From positions 18,255 to 82,254 of the forward strand of contig QNGE01001740.1 of NCBI GenBank assembly GCA_008508345.1: a stretch of 64,000 nucleotides of DNA. The letters run 5' to 3'. Below are positions 1 through 15,400 of the stretch, one piece after another. The stretch comes from Paragonimus westermani. Taxonomy: Eukaryota > Platyhelminthes > Trematoda > Plagiorchiida > Troglotrematidae. The translations under genes and the position numbers were made by a program. The notes below the pieces were generated by a model that saw only the letters and a list, made by a program, of their open reading frames with translations, ran no database searches and had not been told where the DNA came from. Numbering within the stretch: position 1 is the first letter of the stretch; each line of letters opens with the position of its first letter.

Positions 1-3000
1 CCCGATGCGGCGAGGTGTCCCAGGAAATAAATCTTGAATAATGCCGTTCTGATCTCCATGCATTAAGAATGCCAAAATGGAGCGCCAAGTTTTATTGTGC
101 ATATTGCACTAACGAACCGAAGGAAATGCCAATGTTTATCGACGCTGATCTTCTGGCTGCTCTGTCCTAACTACTCAAGATGTGTAATTTTTTCAAATCC
201 ACATCAGTAACATCCAGCTTCGTGATTAGTGCTTTCAGTTTAGTTCATTGCAGCATGCGCTACTTTACTGTCATTAGTTCATCCAACTGGAATAATTTCA
301 GTGTTACTACTGCAGTCCAGAAACCAGGTGTTCCTGTGTTAGTTGGTCATATTACTTCTTAAATTGTTCTGAATTTTTCACGGAAAGCTTTAAACAAGCG
401 CCACCTCTAGCTCGCTAAAGTTCAATACGCCCGGAAATCACAGAAGACGGCACTGGGCCATTTCTTGATAGAGCTGCCTCTTCCATCTTTTCTACTCGCT
501 CGGATAAGTAAGCCCGACTGTCCTTTCGCTGATTCCTTGTGAGTTTACGTTTCAGTTCACGGCTGTTTTGGTTATATTCAAGATGGATCATTCGATGCCG
601 GTTTATGAGCACAGATCCACTCTCGCAGTACATGCGATGCAGCATGGAACAGACGTTTTAGCAGGAGACTTTATTAAGTGTCAAGATTTCTGACCGGTGC
701 ACATCTGGACGGTCCCAATGTCACGAACCTGTAACCCTAACTGTTAGCGCTCATTGACAGACTCTTCATATACCGGCGTAGCTCAGTTTCTAACTGCATA
801 CTCTATGTTTTCTAACAGAATTTCTTCGCACGATAATAAAATATAGTGGAGTTCAGTCAAGGCAGTTGCTCTAAGACGAATGTTACTTTTTAACAAAGTG
901 GTGCCCCAGTACCTGACTGTAATATAGACAGTTTGTCCCTATGGTTGCGTTGCAACTGGTTATCTTCAGATGACGCATTACCTTCTTTGCAATGACCTAC
1001 GCAACTGGATATATAAAGCACGCGAGCTTCGTATACTTGTAACAGCTGATCACCGTTGATAGTGCAATGCGACCGGACAAACACATCATCCTGAATAGGA
1101 CGGCCAATTTGTTCGTTCGTAACACCAGAAAAGAATAGGACGGTGCTTGAACTAATGTCTGTTAGTCCATATTCGAATACGGCAAGTAAACATCATCGTT
1201 CTGGCTCGCGTTGGGAGACACTGACCGAGGCGTTAAGTTTGTTGGCTCACAAGTGACCTTTCAATGGGATCAGCAAGCACTGCTCGGTGTAATCCATGCT
1301 GCAGCCTGACTTCCAGATTCTGCTTCATCATCGCAGAGACCATGAGAAAAAATCATTTGTTCGTGGTGCTATCCATGGGTGAATTCAGTTAGCTGACAAA
1401 GCTGAGATCATCATGAGGCGGTATGGAGGCACAGTCACCTTCACACTCGAGAAGTTCGTCAGGGAAGTCTCCGTGGAACGGAGGTAGACAAATTGGAAAC
1501 GAAGGAAAAAGAAAGTTAAACTGAGTTAGTCTTCGGGATCCTCGTGAATTCGAACACTTCTCGGTCGTTTATCCTGCTGAACGGGATTGTCTTGGATGCC
1601 CAACCGAAGCCTTTCGATTCAAAAGGCTGATTTGTGTGACAGCAGGCTATAGGATTTCGGTTGGGATATACTAGCCGAAACTGACGACCCAAAAGTGCCA
1701 TTCAAGTAGCATTGGGCAGCCAGCTCAAAGACTGTATCCACCTGTTTAGAGTGAAACGTGAATATTTTAAATGGAAAACGACGCCCAAAAAATACACGCA
1801 TAAAACTAATGGATTCATGTCAGAGTTTTTATGTAGTCACCAGGTTTGTCATAATTCAGCCGTAACAGACACAGGGCATACTTCACCAAAGTCTCGTTCT
1901 GGTACTTGGAACCGGAGTTCAAAATCGCGTTCACTAATCATCCTGCTCTTGACATTCCTACTGTGGAGACTTCCAGAAATCTAAATTTGCCTACCATCGC
2001 ACGAGCGCCACTTCAATGTTCCTTACTGCACTGAAATGACAGTTTACATCTAGTCGCACCTTTAAACTGTTCCATCCCTAACGCATCATATCCTAGTAAA
2101 TTCATTGAACACCATACGTCTTATAGTTCACAAGCACACTGAGAAACAATAAGCAATTCCATGCGATTTTGGAGTAGTTGACTACATGCATGTCTTCGGG
2201 GTTTTGGTGAATTACTGTGGTGGCCGTACTGCATTTTGTCGATGTCATATTTTCACAGTGTTAAATGAATAGTTGTTATTTATTTTCCCTCAAAAACTTA
2301 GTTGTTTCCTGAAGATGAGAAAAGTACTGGCATATGTGGCAAACACGTGTGTACTGTTGGAATAACATCATGTTCCCATGTTGGTCATCAAACAAAGATA
2401 CAATTTGTGTAATCAGAGTTTTGATGTGCCCACCTTAGTGGCCGTCCTGTTGCACTGTAAGCAAAAATCCGTTTAATTGAACTGGTGGTGTCGTGTTTAC
2501 CTGATCACTTAGCCAAAAAAACATGTTCTATGCAGGCTTGTTTGTTCTGCACATAGAACGACACACCGTACAATCATGCTCCGATATTACCTTAGGAACA
2601 TGCTAAAACTCACAGGTTTCAAACAGATATATGCAGTCACTATTGGGTAGGGTAGCGACCTCTTTTACAAATTCAAGCTTTTTTCATCCCAAGTGGTTTA
2701 TTACCAACAGAGACGACTGCACAACTCTTTAACAAATGGCACCGCAAATATTAACCTTTTTCCATTGGAAACTACCATACAACGAATACAGGACCTTAAG
2801 TTAGTAAGATTATCACACAGGTTTGTGTAGATTATACTTTACGTTGCAATTACCTGTTGCTAGTGAGCTGGATCGCTTGAGCATCGTACTTCAGGGTCAC
2901 ATACACTAAGAAAGCGTTAAGATGAGCAACGAGTGATTTGCTGTTTAATGAAAAATACTTCAGTGGTCATCTACGATTGAGTGCCGAGGCCTCAGATAAA

Positions 3001-3319
3001 CGGTAATGTCCAAGAGTTAGCTAGAGTTTACCGAACACTTTATCGGTGGTCAGCAAAGTCTGCTTGGCGTCAATGGAATAGGTTGTGTCAATCGGGTGAG
3101 ATCAGACTGAAATAAAATAGACTTCATTGACATCCTTCAACCCCACCTCTGGGAATTTTTTGAAAGTGACTTCAACTAGCAGACTTATGTTCTCCTCAAC
3201 GCAGCTAGATTACCCCAATCAGTTTGAGGAGGTAGACAATGACCACGGCAGATTTTTGACTAGGTTAAACACAAAATGTGACTATACCACTACACGATTT
3301 ATGCTCACATGAATTTCAG
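1..3319 (+). other. 3' part of an upstream P-gp intron
   Basis: No P-gp exon was found here although the transporter must continue upstream. The first visible exon starts with two bases that complete a codon begun in an exon before position 1, so this stretch is read as intron. It contains a possible non-LTR retroelement scrap at 415-645 (minus) and a short segment near 1222-1300 that resembles a segment near 22386-22460 inside the large repeat. Nothing else is recognisable. The intron ends in a TTTCAG acceptor. Confidence 0.6.
415..645 (-). mobile_element. Possible non-LTR retrotransposon fragment (endonuclease-RT linker)
   Basis: A 76-codon minus-strand frame contains an arginine/lysine-rich stretch (KRKLTRNQRKDSRAYLSE) followed by KMEEAALSRN. 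The order, basic helix then an acidic KMEEA motif, resembles the linker between endonuclease and reverse transcriptase in trematode RTE-like elements. No endonuclease or RT motif was found on either side, so at most this is a remnant. It could also be a chance frame. Confidence 0.3.
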
Positions 3320-3426
3320 TCATGGGCGGAATCGGAATGAGCCTTTTCTGCACGGCCGCTCTGATTTTCTGGTACGGGATCGAACTTTTGTTGACAGAAA
3401 ATTACGAAAGTGGTACTGTTATTGCA
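3320..3426 (+). CDS. ABCB1: P-gp exon: TM5 region
   Basis: The exon starts after TTTCAG with two bases completing a split codon, then gives 35 codons beginning [10 protein letters not shown] and ending ESGTVIA before a GTGAGT donor. The hydrophobic run with FWYG followed by an acidic NYESGTVI turn matches TM5 and the short extracellular loop before TM6 in ABCB1 (human AFWYGTTLVLSGEYSIG). It is the only exon in the window whose 5' end is not phase 0. Confidence 0.9.
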
Positions 3427-6400
3427 GTGAGTGATTAACCATTTCTATATATATGTATACGTTTACTTTTATGTATGTTTGTTTGAACCAACAAATTTGC
3501 GTGACCAAGAAGTAGGTATCATTCCTTCTTAAGCGTTGTTCAACTTTCGATTTGTATTATACCGGACTTTTCCATCTATTCCACTGAAAAACTAACTCCA
3601 TTTGTTGTCTCCATATATTATATAATCTGTATTATCTGTACTTACATGGCGGTTAACGTACGACTCTCTGTTTTATCTTGATCTGCGTCCACACAAGTTG
3701 CTATTCGTCCGAGTCAACACCTCATAGAGTATTCAAAGGACAGAATTTTCCTCTGAGTGGCGAAGACCACGACATGCCCCAAGGTCTTATGCCTTTAGGA
3801 ATTGTATGGGTAATTTTAATCACGAGTAGTTTGGGACTAACCATCTATGTTGACCCATGAATATAAATACCCACTGGTTTCCTTCTCTGTGTCAAGCTTA
3901 TCAAGAGACGGACGATGCCAACCACGTAAGCGCTAATGCATTTGCTGCAGATCATGATCACGTATGCTCGTGATTCGATTCAGCTGAAGCTTTTTGAGGG
4001 AATTTAACACTGTTTACTCATCTCTGGTCTTGTTACTTCGGAATTACTTCGGATGCCAAACGCGTAGGTTATACGCTCTACTCGTAGTAGTATTGGTACG
4101 TTGAGGTTAACTGATTTCAGGCACTCTAAAAAATTGGTATGCGATTGACCATCGTTTTAAAAAGCACAGTTCAAATGGGTACAGCGTTCACCGTAAGTGA
4201 ACTGACAAAGTAAACGCAAGAATACGTGGGCACCTGTGTGAAAAAATTATCGTGGGGGCTGTGTGTGAAGAGATTTGCTTTACTTCAGTAACCTTGATGG
4301 AAAAATAACGCAATTGTTCTCAGTAGGTAGAAAACAAAGCGAAACGACCGGAGCAAAACTAGTTGTTAAGTAAACATAATGAGCGACCAATTTCTCGCTA
4401 GTTCAGGTAGAGTGATTCTTTAATTCAAGCGCAAAAATATGTGGCTAAAAGGTTTCTCAACAGTGGTTTGTTTTGTATTATAAGGTGTTGACAGAGTACC
4501 GGCCCAATTAACCGTTGCCTTCAGAATTATGGAGATCATGGAAGTGGCAGCTGCAATCGCTGGCTCATATCAGAGTTGGTCATACTAGTGATGGTTTCCT
4601 CTGAACTATAGCTGGCATGCTCAACTGGGATCTCTTAATCCATACGACATATTATTCGCAACTGAATGTGATGACGCTTTTAAACGTGATAACTGGGCCA
4701 TTCTTAGGAAGTCAGTGGTACAGTGCTACCTCATGCGCATTTGGCCGAGGATAAATTTAGAGTCGTGTCGACGATATGTACAACTGGTTAGTTCTTTTCA
4801 AAAGGGCTGGTTGAGAAGTGCACTTAATTGCGCCAGCTACCACTAACTGTGTGTAATGTTGAAGTTACACAAAGAAAGATCGTTAGTCCCTTAACTTCCT
4901 TGTGATTTTGTTTTAGTCGTGAAAATTGATACGTTTCTAATGGGTGCGAGAAACGCTTTTATGATCTTCACTCTCAAACAGAGACATTAACATAGCTTTT
5001 GTATGGAGCACCAATCAGAGAGAAATTTTGAACAGAACTTTAATCAGCAACCTTCACGTTGTGTACCAACAGCTCATCCACTAAGCTAACAATTTTATGG
5101 GCATCGTTTATGACAGGACGCAGGTATGATCATGGATTAGCAACTTCCTCTCACCTTGCTAATCCGGGATAAAAACGAACTATCTCATTTCGTTCGTTAG
5201 CTTACATTTGCCTTGACCCCAAACCGGTGATCTGAAACACCTTGTTACAATCGGTATTCATATATTGTTTGGTCCAGTGGATAAGCACTTAACTTGTAGA
5301 ACGAAGGCTAGCTGTCTGATCCCGTGTAAACTGTCGGCCTGAGGTGCATTGTGACCATTTCAATTGAAATGGTTTTTGTAGTTCACACACTAAGGTCTCA
5401 TATCACCTACCAGTCTAACTTCACGCTTGCTTACCGTCACAATTACGCAGTTCTTCAAGTGACGTTTGAACACAATAACGGTAAAATAATCACCGTGAAG
5501 TTTTGACCAGCAAACGACGTTATAACCAAATTTTAACTTCATAAGCTTCCTGTTTCCCCCATCCAGGTGTTCATCAACATCATAGTTGGAAGCATATTTC
5601 TTGGAAACGCGCTACCTAGCCTACAACACTTTCTAATTGCCACGGCTTCCGCAGAAAAGGTGTACAGTACCATCGAACGCGTAAGTTGATCGCTTTTGCA
5701 CAATTTACTAGTAAAAATTTGAGCTCATACTGAAGAATAACGTTTGCCAACTTGTTATTTGGGCTCAAATCAAGTTTGATTGTGTGTCTAGCTTAGTGCT
5801 GATTGTTACTCATTAAAATTAGATGCCTATGAGTTTGTGGTTGTGAGTTAAAAATGAACCTTCTTCTGATCTCCAGAATAAAAATAAATTCGACAGCTCG
5901 CTGAAACAGGGCTTGTTACAAGACTTCAAATCGATCTTTCAAGAATATTAGCTACTTTCCTGACGAATAACCAGCTCTAAAAATGTCATTAGCATAAACG
6001 GTAAGTGGGTCGACTCTGAACTTCAGTTTTGCTCTTTATGAAGACACCCTCCGCTCCTTACATTTATTAACAACGCACAAATGAGGTCGTATAATGAATT
6101 CCAACACAAGAAAGCGGCTCGTGTGATTTATTCATGCACCAACTAGTACTTCCTCAAAGACTCACGCGACGCAGTATTTGTACGTTTTATTGGCTGAACA
6201 GAAAGGTGCAAACTTGGCCAAGTGTACCCTTAAAGGTATCTAACAAAAATCATCCAAACTTGTTCGCCGTCATTTCAGCTGATAACCAAAATTTACCTTT
6301 AAGAAGTTTGATATCGTCACTGACGTCTTTCAAGCTGCATGAGTTGACACTGTCGCACAACCCTATCAGTACTTATGGTTCATTCTTATCTAGTCTCAAA

Positions 6401-9400
6401 GGTCGGTAGGTTGTAATTAATTTCTGTGGCCATGATTCACCTTCAGCGGCTGTTCCATTCATTTTACTCTGATCGCTCAAGTCCTACTTCGTCTCAATCT
6501 GCGGGTTTAGTCTGGTGAATACCGTTTGTATGGCAAAATCAGGTGATTCCAGGATGTGCATGACACTAACAGGCTCAAAAAGACGACAGGAATCAAGAAA
6601 TAGAATATTTCCAGATGGCAAAACCCGGTGTGATGCCAACAGTGGCCGTCAAGCTGACGTTGTTTTCATGCCATTTTACACAATCGTACTGCATTACTAG
6701 TATGCATCTCCCACGGCTTGATTCAAGGTAATGTTTGGGAAAGTAGCTCGCACTACTGTCGAGTGGCTATAGCCGAGGGGTAGTAGTTAGCCGAAGGAAA
6801 TCAATCAGAATACTGCTCAATGCCACCGGAAATGTGTAGCCTGCAACTTCTTCTAATAACAAATACCCCAATCGTACATCCAATTTCAGTAGCCAATTCT
6901 AAAAACCCTTGCCAGTCATTCAAGACTTCTTGTTTGCAGCATATACCTGGTAAAGTTAAGCGTTAGACTATTCAAACCATTAGGGTTTCGCGCAGGTCTG
7001 CTTCTTACCATACGATGTTTTTCGTCTGCTCATGATTAACTCCGGAGATATGGAATATTGCATGGTTTCATTTGTTTCATCTCACTATTGAAAGCAACAT
7101 GATTCGAGCTTGGTGTGAACCAGGCAGATAACGCTCTGTGATTTATAACCTACCGGTTTTCGATGCTTAGTTCTGTTGCTGTGTCTGCAACCACTATTAT
7201 GACACTAACGGGTTATGAGTTTACTGTGAATATTCTGAACCGACCTATGTAAGGGCAACGTGTTTTCTGTTGTAGTCATCTAAGAAAGACAAAGAGACGG
7301 AGGTGACAGACGAGTGTTAGAAGTTGGTGGGTTTGTGAAAGCTCGCTCGCATGTTAAACTTTATAACGATAAGTGACTTTGAGGTGACGAATAGCACTAG
7401 TAACATTATGGCTTGGGGTTAAAAAGAAAGTGTTTTTTTTAACAAAATATCATGGCGGAATTCGACAATGATATCATAACGAAGGAGGACTGTATACATA
7501 TATCTAAAACTCGTGATACCACATAGCGTGCATTACCGTTCGTCTCAAACAAGTTTGTTTGCTAACCAAGGCTTCTAGATGATTCCCAACATAGTTAACT
7601 CCATGAATTCTTTGACTGCCTTATACATATGATTATTTAAGCGAAGAAAACAAGGGCCCTTCTCGAGGTACCTGGGCAATGTGGAACAATACACCGAATC
7701 GACAACGATAACCACACATAACTTCTTCATCCTTGTTCATCTGACACCATAGTTAAGTCAAGGCAACGAACTGCTCTGTTCACCGGATCTTCGGACAACT
7801 TTCCCATGAGCTCATTTCCTAAAACGTCATCCATAGTAGACTAGGGATTTATTCTGTTTTATACTAATATAACAAGTGAAGAAAACAAACGGAAACGTGA
7901 ATGTTTTTCTTGGTTTGTGCCGTTGAATTTTGACTGAACAAGGCGTAACGTCATATCGATATATAGTTGTGAGAAGAAAGTCGATTACGGATAATCGCTT
8001 TGATTGGTAGTACGATAATACATGTTTTCATGACCAAAGGGTGCAAAGCAGTACGGATGGAATAAATCTTCCATAGGCATTTGAAGTCCTGGAAACAAAC
8101 ACAGTGGCTTACTTTTTGTGCAAGCTATGATTCCATTTTAGCTGGCAACCTTCACGTACTGTGAAACATATTGAACACTCTCCGTAGTATTCTCAGAGAA
8201 GGAGGACATGTGATGAAGCTAATTTGCCAGTTATTATAAATTATGACTTGCACGGTCAGAGTTGGGTTCAGTGAAATCTTTTGTTCATCAACCGTCAATT
8301 TTGAGGGTGTGGATGCACACATTATAACACGTGCAATTCGGTGGCATTTTGTAACCGCGCTTTGTAATCAACTGTAGTCTGAAGTAAGAGAAATGATCCG
8401 CTCACAACAGGTCAAAAATATGAAAACCCCCGGAGAGAAGATCACTGCAATTATATGTATGCGTAATCATTTTGGGAACCCCATCAGAAGTATGTTGCAG
8501 AATACTGCACCTATGATTCCACGTAGTTTTCGGGATAGTATATCTCGTTCAGTCGTAGAGCACGTTCACTCTATGGGTGGTCCGAAGCAGATCAACAATG
8601 TAGCAGTAGTTCATTTTACAATATGTCAACGATATGTTTCTTCCCTTGGAGTTAATTTAAATTTTTCCACCAAGTTAACCAACCGGTTACGAATACAGGT
8701 GTATTTTATGACTGCACTGTCAAACAAATGCCTGTGCTTAACATCTCAGAACAATAAAGGATGATATCAGAGTAAACTGGTTGAAATTTTATACCACCCT
8801 GTGATTTCGAATATTCATTAAAAATGCTGCTCAACATCTAAAAACGATTAGGCTTCCGGACAACTGGGAGTAACCGACCACACGAGTTTTCTTCATTTTG
8901 ACCATGACATCAGCTGGGTATAATACTAGCCGCAGACCATTCTAGAAGATGTAGAGAAGTTCCACAGACTGTACGCCAGACAATTACAGTTTAATAAAAA
9001 ATCAGGTCTCCAGAAAATCAAAAATCTTATTCCTGCATCAACACATTCCAGACGTTTTATGTAAACAAGCTGAATCGACAGAAATCTGTTCACCACAACT
9101 GAAGAGTGACTCGAAGACACAAAAGTATCGATTACCGTTGAGACCATTTCCAACTTGTCAGGCTTTCTTGATGGCTTGTGGACGTTCTTAATCCAATCTT
9201 TGAGGTGTTTGCTTTACAGGTAAAAAATTCCTCCCAATTGTCACGAATTTTTGACAACGTATCTTACTAAGTATTCGGTCGTTGAAGACTCTTGATTCAA
9301 AAACGGCTGCGCGAGACTTTATTTTCAGTCGGACTTCATCCTTGTATACCGCCAGAATTACTCTAGGAAAATTACATACTGTGCACGTAAACTGATTGTT

Positions 9401-12400
9401 CCCATCTGAAGTATCTGTCCTACAGACATGTTAATGGCGTGGAGATGAATGAAAGTTGAACACTATTGTTATTCATAAAAAAATGAAATGACATAGCCAG
9501 TGCCTGTGTTTATCACTGATACGTAGATAGTTTGATTCCTGCTGTTGATGTACATTTTCTTCCACTCTGTAAAGTTCCAACTTTCTTTTATCAGAGCTCT
9601 TTTTGTTTCATACAAACGAAGAACATACAACACTTTGTGCTCTCTATGCATTTTATTCACCACACTACAAGATGTTTTGATACAGCGCTTAGTGTGCTTC
9701 AAGGTCATTTGAGGCGATCTATAATTGTATATTTTCTCAGTTGCACGGGTTGCTTACAAGTGGGTCCCACCGTGAACATCATCTCCCAGAGCCGAGCAGG
9801 AAGGTACCAATGAAGCTTACAAAGAAAGGTTAGAGAAAACGTTAGTTCAAACGGATATCCCGAGAAGTTATTCGACATTTCGGTTGGATACGATTGTAAG
9901 CAAACTAAGCAAATTTCGAGTTGAAAATGATAGACAACATTCCGCCACACGTACCAACAACCCAAGGCTGGAAGTGCTTTTTGACTTATTTCAGTCGACG
10001 TATGGTCGCTCTTATGAGACGGATTCAAGAATGTCTGTTTCTTCGAACCAGTTTTGGTTGGTAGTCCGGCCAAAAGGACCTATCTCCTTTGTGCCAAACA
10101 AGACTGACAGATGTACGGTTCCAGAGAAGCGGACATCTTTTAATCCCTTTTAGTGAAGTGAAGAGCCACCACTTGTTTTGGCTCGCTCATATCCAGGGGT
10201 GGATGGCTTCTATGATTTTCATCACAAAGTGCAGCTCTAACTACTCACAGTCGTTTTTAACCGTAACAATATCTGGATAATCTACTGTAATACCAGAACC
10301 GCGATCGGTTATGAGTGATGCTCACTTCATCCTAACCAGAATACTTGCGTGCTACTTACCGACTGAATTGTGGCTGCGGTGACATCCCTACTGACAGAAC
10401 AGCTTGGTGCATTCAGCAAAGAATGGCTGATAATATGATCAAACGTGTCATCATGCAAATAGCAATGACAATGGAGAGTGTGGATCATCCGATTATGAAC
10501 ACAGGTCACATTGTTGACCCGGTCAACTTCTCTGATGTATGACTACTTGACAGGAACGTGTTTCGTTTCGCCTTTTCTCGAGCAGCGTAAACCAGTACCC
10601 GTCGTCCGGACTGATGTGCATGAACTGACATCTCCGATATCTAGTAACACCTGCCATTCTGGCGGAAGGCCAACTGTTGACCGTTTCTACTGTTGTTGAT
10701 AACCACAAGTTTTAGATATTGCACTACTTTAGTCCGTCAGTAAAAGGACAAACGAAATGGCAGCATCTCATATTCATCTTCTTTCATTGCTGATGGACTG
10801 GATGGAAGGAACATAGTGTTTCCGCCATGTGTTCGAAAGATTCGCCTAACACTTTCACAGCAAACTGACAAACAATTCGAAACACCGAATCTTCTTTATC
10901 AGTTATATAAACACAGTAGAAAACGATGTACTGTAGGTGCTACCACATTAAAACAAGTGTTTTGTATGCAGGAAAACGGGACTGTCTCTCAAGAGCTATC
11001 ACAGAATTTTCTGCATAAACGATTCTTCCTTTCATAAGACCGACCGATATTATCTTATCCACAAAGCTTCAGTGTGTAAGAGCAAGACTTAATTCGTATC
11101 ACGAAATATCACAGCAAACGAACTGGAGGGGGAGTCAACATAACGATAACCTGTCCACTGGGTATCGCGGACGATCGATGACGTAGGGTACCCTTTTTCT
11201 GTTTTGGTTTTCCATTCCACTACTTCAGTAAAGGTCAATTCACTTTCCTTACAGAAGGTGAAGTGCAGCTTTCTGACCAGAAGGTTTTCTGTGAAAAGTA
11301 CTAATCACTTGTTGTCAAGTCCGTAATCATTTCGAACGCTACAATAGCATTCACCCGGTTATGTGCACTAAAAAGTTTTTACGCTGTCGGTCCGTTCCCT
11401 TCTTAAGTGATGATACGAATCATTGACCTGTTCAACTAAAGGTCGTGCTCTGGTCATGTTAATTTCCCAGTCGACTAGCTTGTTGGTCAGTTAGTTTGCT
11501 TTGGAACATATACTCATTGCTATCCAACATTATGGGCTGCTGCGTTCAATGAGAGACTGAAGATGGAACAGTGACGCTTTCATGATTCGAATTGTTGAAC
11601 AAATTCGACACCAAAAGTATGCGTGGGATACCCAGTAACAGTGCCAATCATATTTGGAACCAAACAACACAACTGTTGAGCATTGAGAAATCATGTCTGA
11701 GCACTCGATCTCTCGGATCATGAAGTGGATATTACATGAAAAAGGAGAATGGGTTTGTGACTGAATCCAAAAGTGTAATTTCTGAACTCTGTACGTGACT
11801 CTGTAAATCAGCTGATAGAGTACTTTCCATGTTTAAACATGCTGTTTCTGCGATTGGTTCGAAGTCAACCGAAGTCCTGAATTCTCACAGTTGAATATCT
11901 TCTAACACTATGTCTTGCATACGTAGGCAATCGTTGTAATCTCCGTCATCCATAAATTAAACTAAAACGATGGGCTTCTTTTTACAAAACTTTCAAGACT
12001 CTTTCAAATGTACAACACAAATTTGTTTGTGAGCATCTATCTTGCCAAATGTACGTTTTTAGGGAATCTGGCATTTTTGTGGTTGAAATGGCAAAACATA
12101 CGATAATCACAAACGAAAAGTGTATTTTTTCACTACCCCTTAGCTGACTTATAGCAACATCGTGTAAAAACAGCGTGCTGTAAATGCATCCCTGCTAGGC
12201 AATTTTAGAACCACTGTAATTTAGAATTGTCAGTATTCCTCAACCGTCATCAATAGCGGTCCTTTGATTGTCTCACATGCTTTATATGACGCAATTTGAC
12301 TTTAAGCTCAAGTTATTTCTTCTTGTTCATACTACCTTATACAAACAGCACGGTATGGTCCATTCTAGGTCTTATAATGTCTTATAACTGTATTATCAAA

Positions 12401-15400
12401 CTAGCAGAGTCACAGCAGAGGCCATCAGAAACAATGCCTGACTGGTCTATGTGTAAGCTTCTTCCCATTACTCAATGTTAACAGAGAGACCAAGGTTGAA
12501 TAATCCCAAAATGCTGAGAGAAAAATACAGGAAATAACATTTCTTAGACTAGAAAGCAAGGTGAATAACTTTGATTTGAATGGAACAGGCTTAACCCAGC
12601 TAAAATGATAGGGATGTGATAGGCCTACCTACTTGATATGTTCTGATAACTGGTAAATGACCGCGCTAGTTGGAAGACTGTAAAAACATATCTCGAATGT
12701 TCTGTTATTGGGCATGTCTTTGAGAGATGTAATCAGTACAGAAGGAGGCCCTGAGGGTCACGTATGACAAAGATACACATGTGGAAATTTTATCAGTTGC
12801 CGGCAGAGACAATTTTCGTGATACTCTACGATACGGGCAGGTGAAGGATACATTTTAAGGATCGCCTACCTTGTTCCACAGAACCGGAGATATTGGTGTA
12901 CAAAATCTTAAGTGTCATTAGGTGAAGTGATGTGAATTATGCGAAAGTGAAAAACAAATTGTTTTTTTTTGACCGAAAATTGATTATTAAAATGACACCA
13001 TTATGCTTCTTGTGTAATGTCATGATTCTTCTCATTTACATTATGGGGCACTGTAATTCTACCAAATCGTAAGCAACCGCTCCTTTCCGTCTTTCAGAAC
13101 AACATTCCATCCAGGACCTCCTTCATAGTTTTGAACTTTCGTGAACTCACTAGACATAACACGTCATCAAAACTGGACTGTGGTAGACATCGGCATGCGA
13201 TCCAATTGTTTCCAGCCTGACACCATTTTGTACAGATGCGTGTCCATTTTTTCATGGACCACATAGTTACGGGTGTTCACATCAACGCATAGAATGTAGT
13301 ATTGACTGGATTCGGTAAGCACAATTTATCAATGAATATACGATCTAACTTTGACGACAAGTGTGTGTATTCAACTCTGCACAGATCGGAATGAATTATG
13401 GTGGTACGTTGTCCACATGGAAGGAGCAAAGGCTGTATTTTGCAAGCTTCACTTCTCAGTTGCACTCAAACAAACTGTGGTCTAAGTAGTTACCCCTATT
13501 CAAATTCACGGACCGCTAGTTCGCAGACAACTCGTTTACAGCAAAATGCTCAGCTAGATTCTTTCACCCAACAAAACTGATTTAGGTACCAGGTGTACAT
13601 TCAAAATGGAGTGGCTTGTCACTGTTTGGTTCAAACAGTAAGTCTGACTGGGACTGTGAAACATGATCACATGAGACTCACCTTGACGTAAACAAATCTG
13701 AATCACAGTTGCAAGCCTAAGGGTAATTGCCAAAACATCGGTCGTTATACTGTTGTGATGATATGGAATGACGGTCGTTTTAATGAGTAAGAGAGTTGCC
13801 TCTGTTCACAACAGGTTTTGTGTGGAATTCGGTGGGTTCCCTTGCTGGGTAGTGGCATCTATGAGTACAGATTGTTTACGTAGGGAAGAACTTATTTGTG
13901 TCTACTTAATAGGATTAAACTCGAGAGAAACGATGGCATGAAGTTTCCGAAAGTCGCAGAGCCTAATCAAGATGTTGTGGATTTTTCTGGTAACTACTTA
14001 TTCGTCCGTCTACATTCCAACAATGCTTTGAATTCGGATTACAGATCCCACCAATTGATAAGGAGCGCCCCGGTCTGCAGTTGCCGGATTTCAAAGGGAA
14101 CGTACGCTTCGAAGGAGTTCGGTTTGCTTATCCAACAAGACCGGACTTGACGGTGAGAACTTCAGTCTTGATTGATATTGGTTGTGGTAATGCATCCTGA
14201 ATGTTTGTTGGAGGCAAGTTTGAATTGTTGCCATCATTGCTGCTGAGTGACCGTATTCACGTCCGGATCAACCTCTCAAAATGGTCGAAGCCACAGATCA
14301 TTTGCGCATCACCGCACATTGCTTCTATAGTGTAAATTCGAACCGATAGGATGACAGCGTGAAAAGTGTTGAATTTCTTCCAGTGTCCAGTATCTTTTAG
14401 CAGAACAGACAGATAACAAGTATATGATTTACTTCCCTTTAATCATAACCTACCTTAGTTCCCGAGTAGCTCGTGACTCCCTCCAGTAGGGCTACCAGCG
14501 GTGTAATTCTTGCAGCTTCAGATGAGTAGCTATTGCGTTTGGATCTGTTCATGTCAAATGTTCTGTCAAATATATGCAAACTCTTTGAAGTACCTACCAT
14601 ATTAGTATGAGACAGAAATTCTGTGGTGCATAGCTAGCAGTAAGTGGCAAACATGGATAAACCACCTTTAGTGCTCAATAATACATGCTTCTGGTAAAAG
14701 TTTCGGTCATCCGATCATACCTCCTGGTGACCTACCAAACGTGTCCGTTCCTTTTGAAATGTCACAATTAGTGAGAAAATCACTTAGTTCTATCGCCTCA
14801 AGCAGTGGTTTAGCTCCGTGAGCTAAACTCTCGTATAAAAACCACGCAGATTCGTAGGATAAAGAGGGAGTAACAGGTCTGTACTAATTCAGGTCACAGT
14901 AGTGGGGTTGGATTCTAACGTCACTGAGGTCTGATGGGACAAATTTTGACCATATATTCCCCTCTCAAAGTAAATTTGTAAGTCTGTAAACCACTTTTAT
15001 CACTGTTGGTGATTTGGTGATTCCACATAATTGCAGTGATATGAACAGTTACCGGAGAAATTTGTTCGTCACTGCATCTTCTGTGGCACAAACAAAAGTT
15101 TCGGGAGCATACGGGTCTGTCGGGACCACAAATTGATCCACTGATTTAATTCTAGCTGTTATCACCCAGATCTAGTTTTAAAAGCCGATTCTATCCTCTT
15201 GACTAGGCCAGGGTCAGCGAGGTAACAGTTTGAACAAGAGGTCTTTAAACAATGACCTGGAGCTTTTGTGGATTCGGCAATGCGCATGTAAAGAAAGATC
15301 AGTTTAGAAAACAGGGATACACGACGTGAACACCAACGACACAACGTCCCTAGAATTCCAGTCAAGAAGGAGGTAGAACTCTGCTGAAACTAGCTTTGAT

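Noticed and set aside
1..3319. An upstream P-gp exon (the loop before TM5)
   Set aside because: I searched for the expected glycine/arginine-rich AFGGQ-type segment and found no candidate with splice sites; it should lie before position 1.
8393..8764. 123-codon + frame in the 8.4-kb intron
   Set aside because: No domain, no paralogue in the window, no splice context; a frame of this length is expected by chance in 64 kb.
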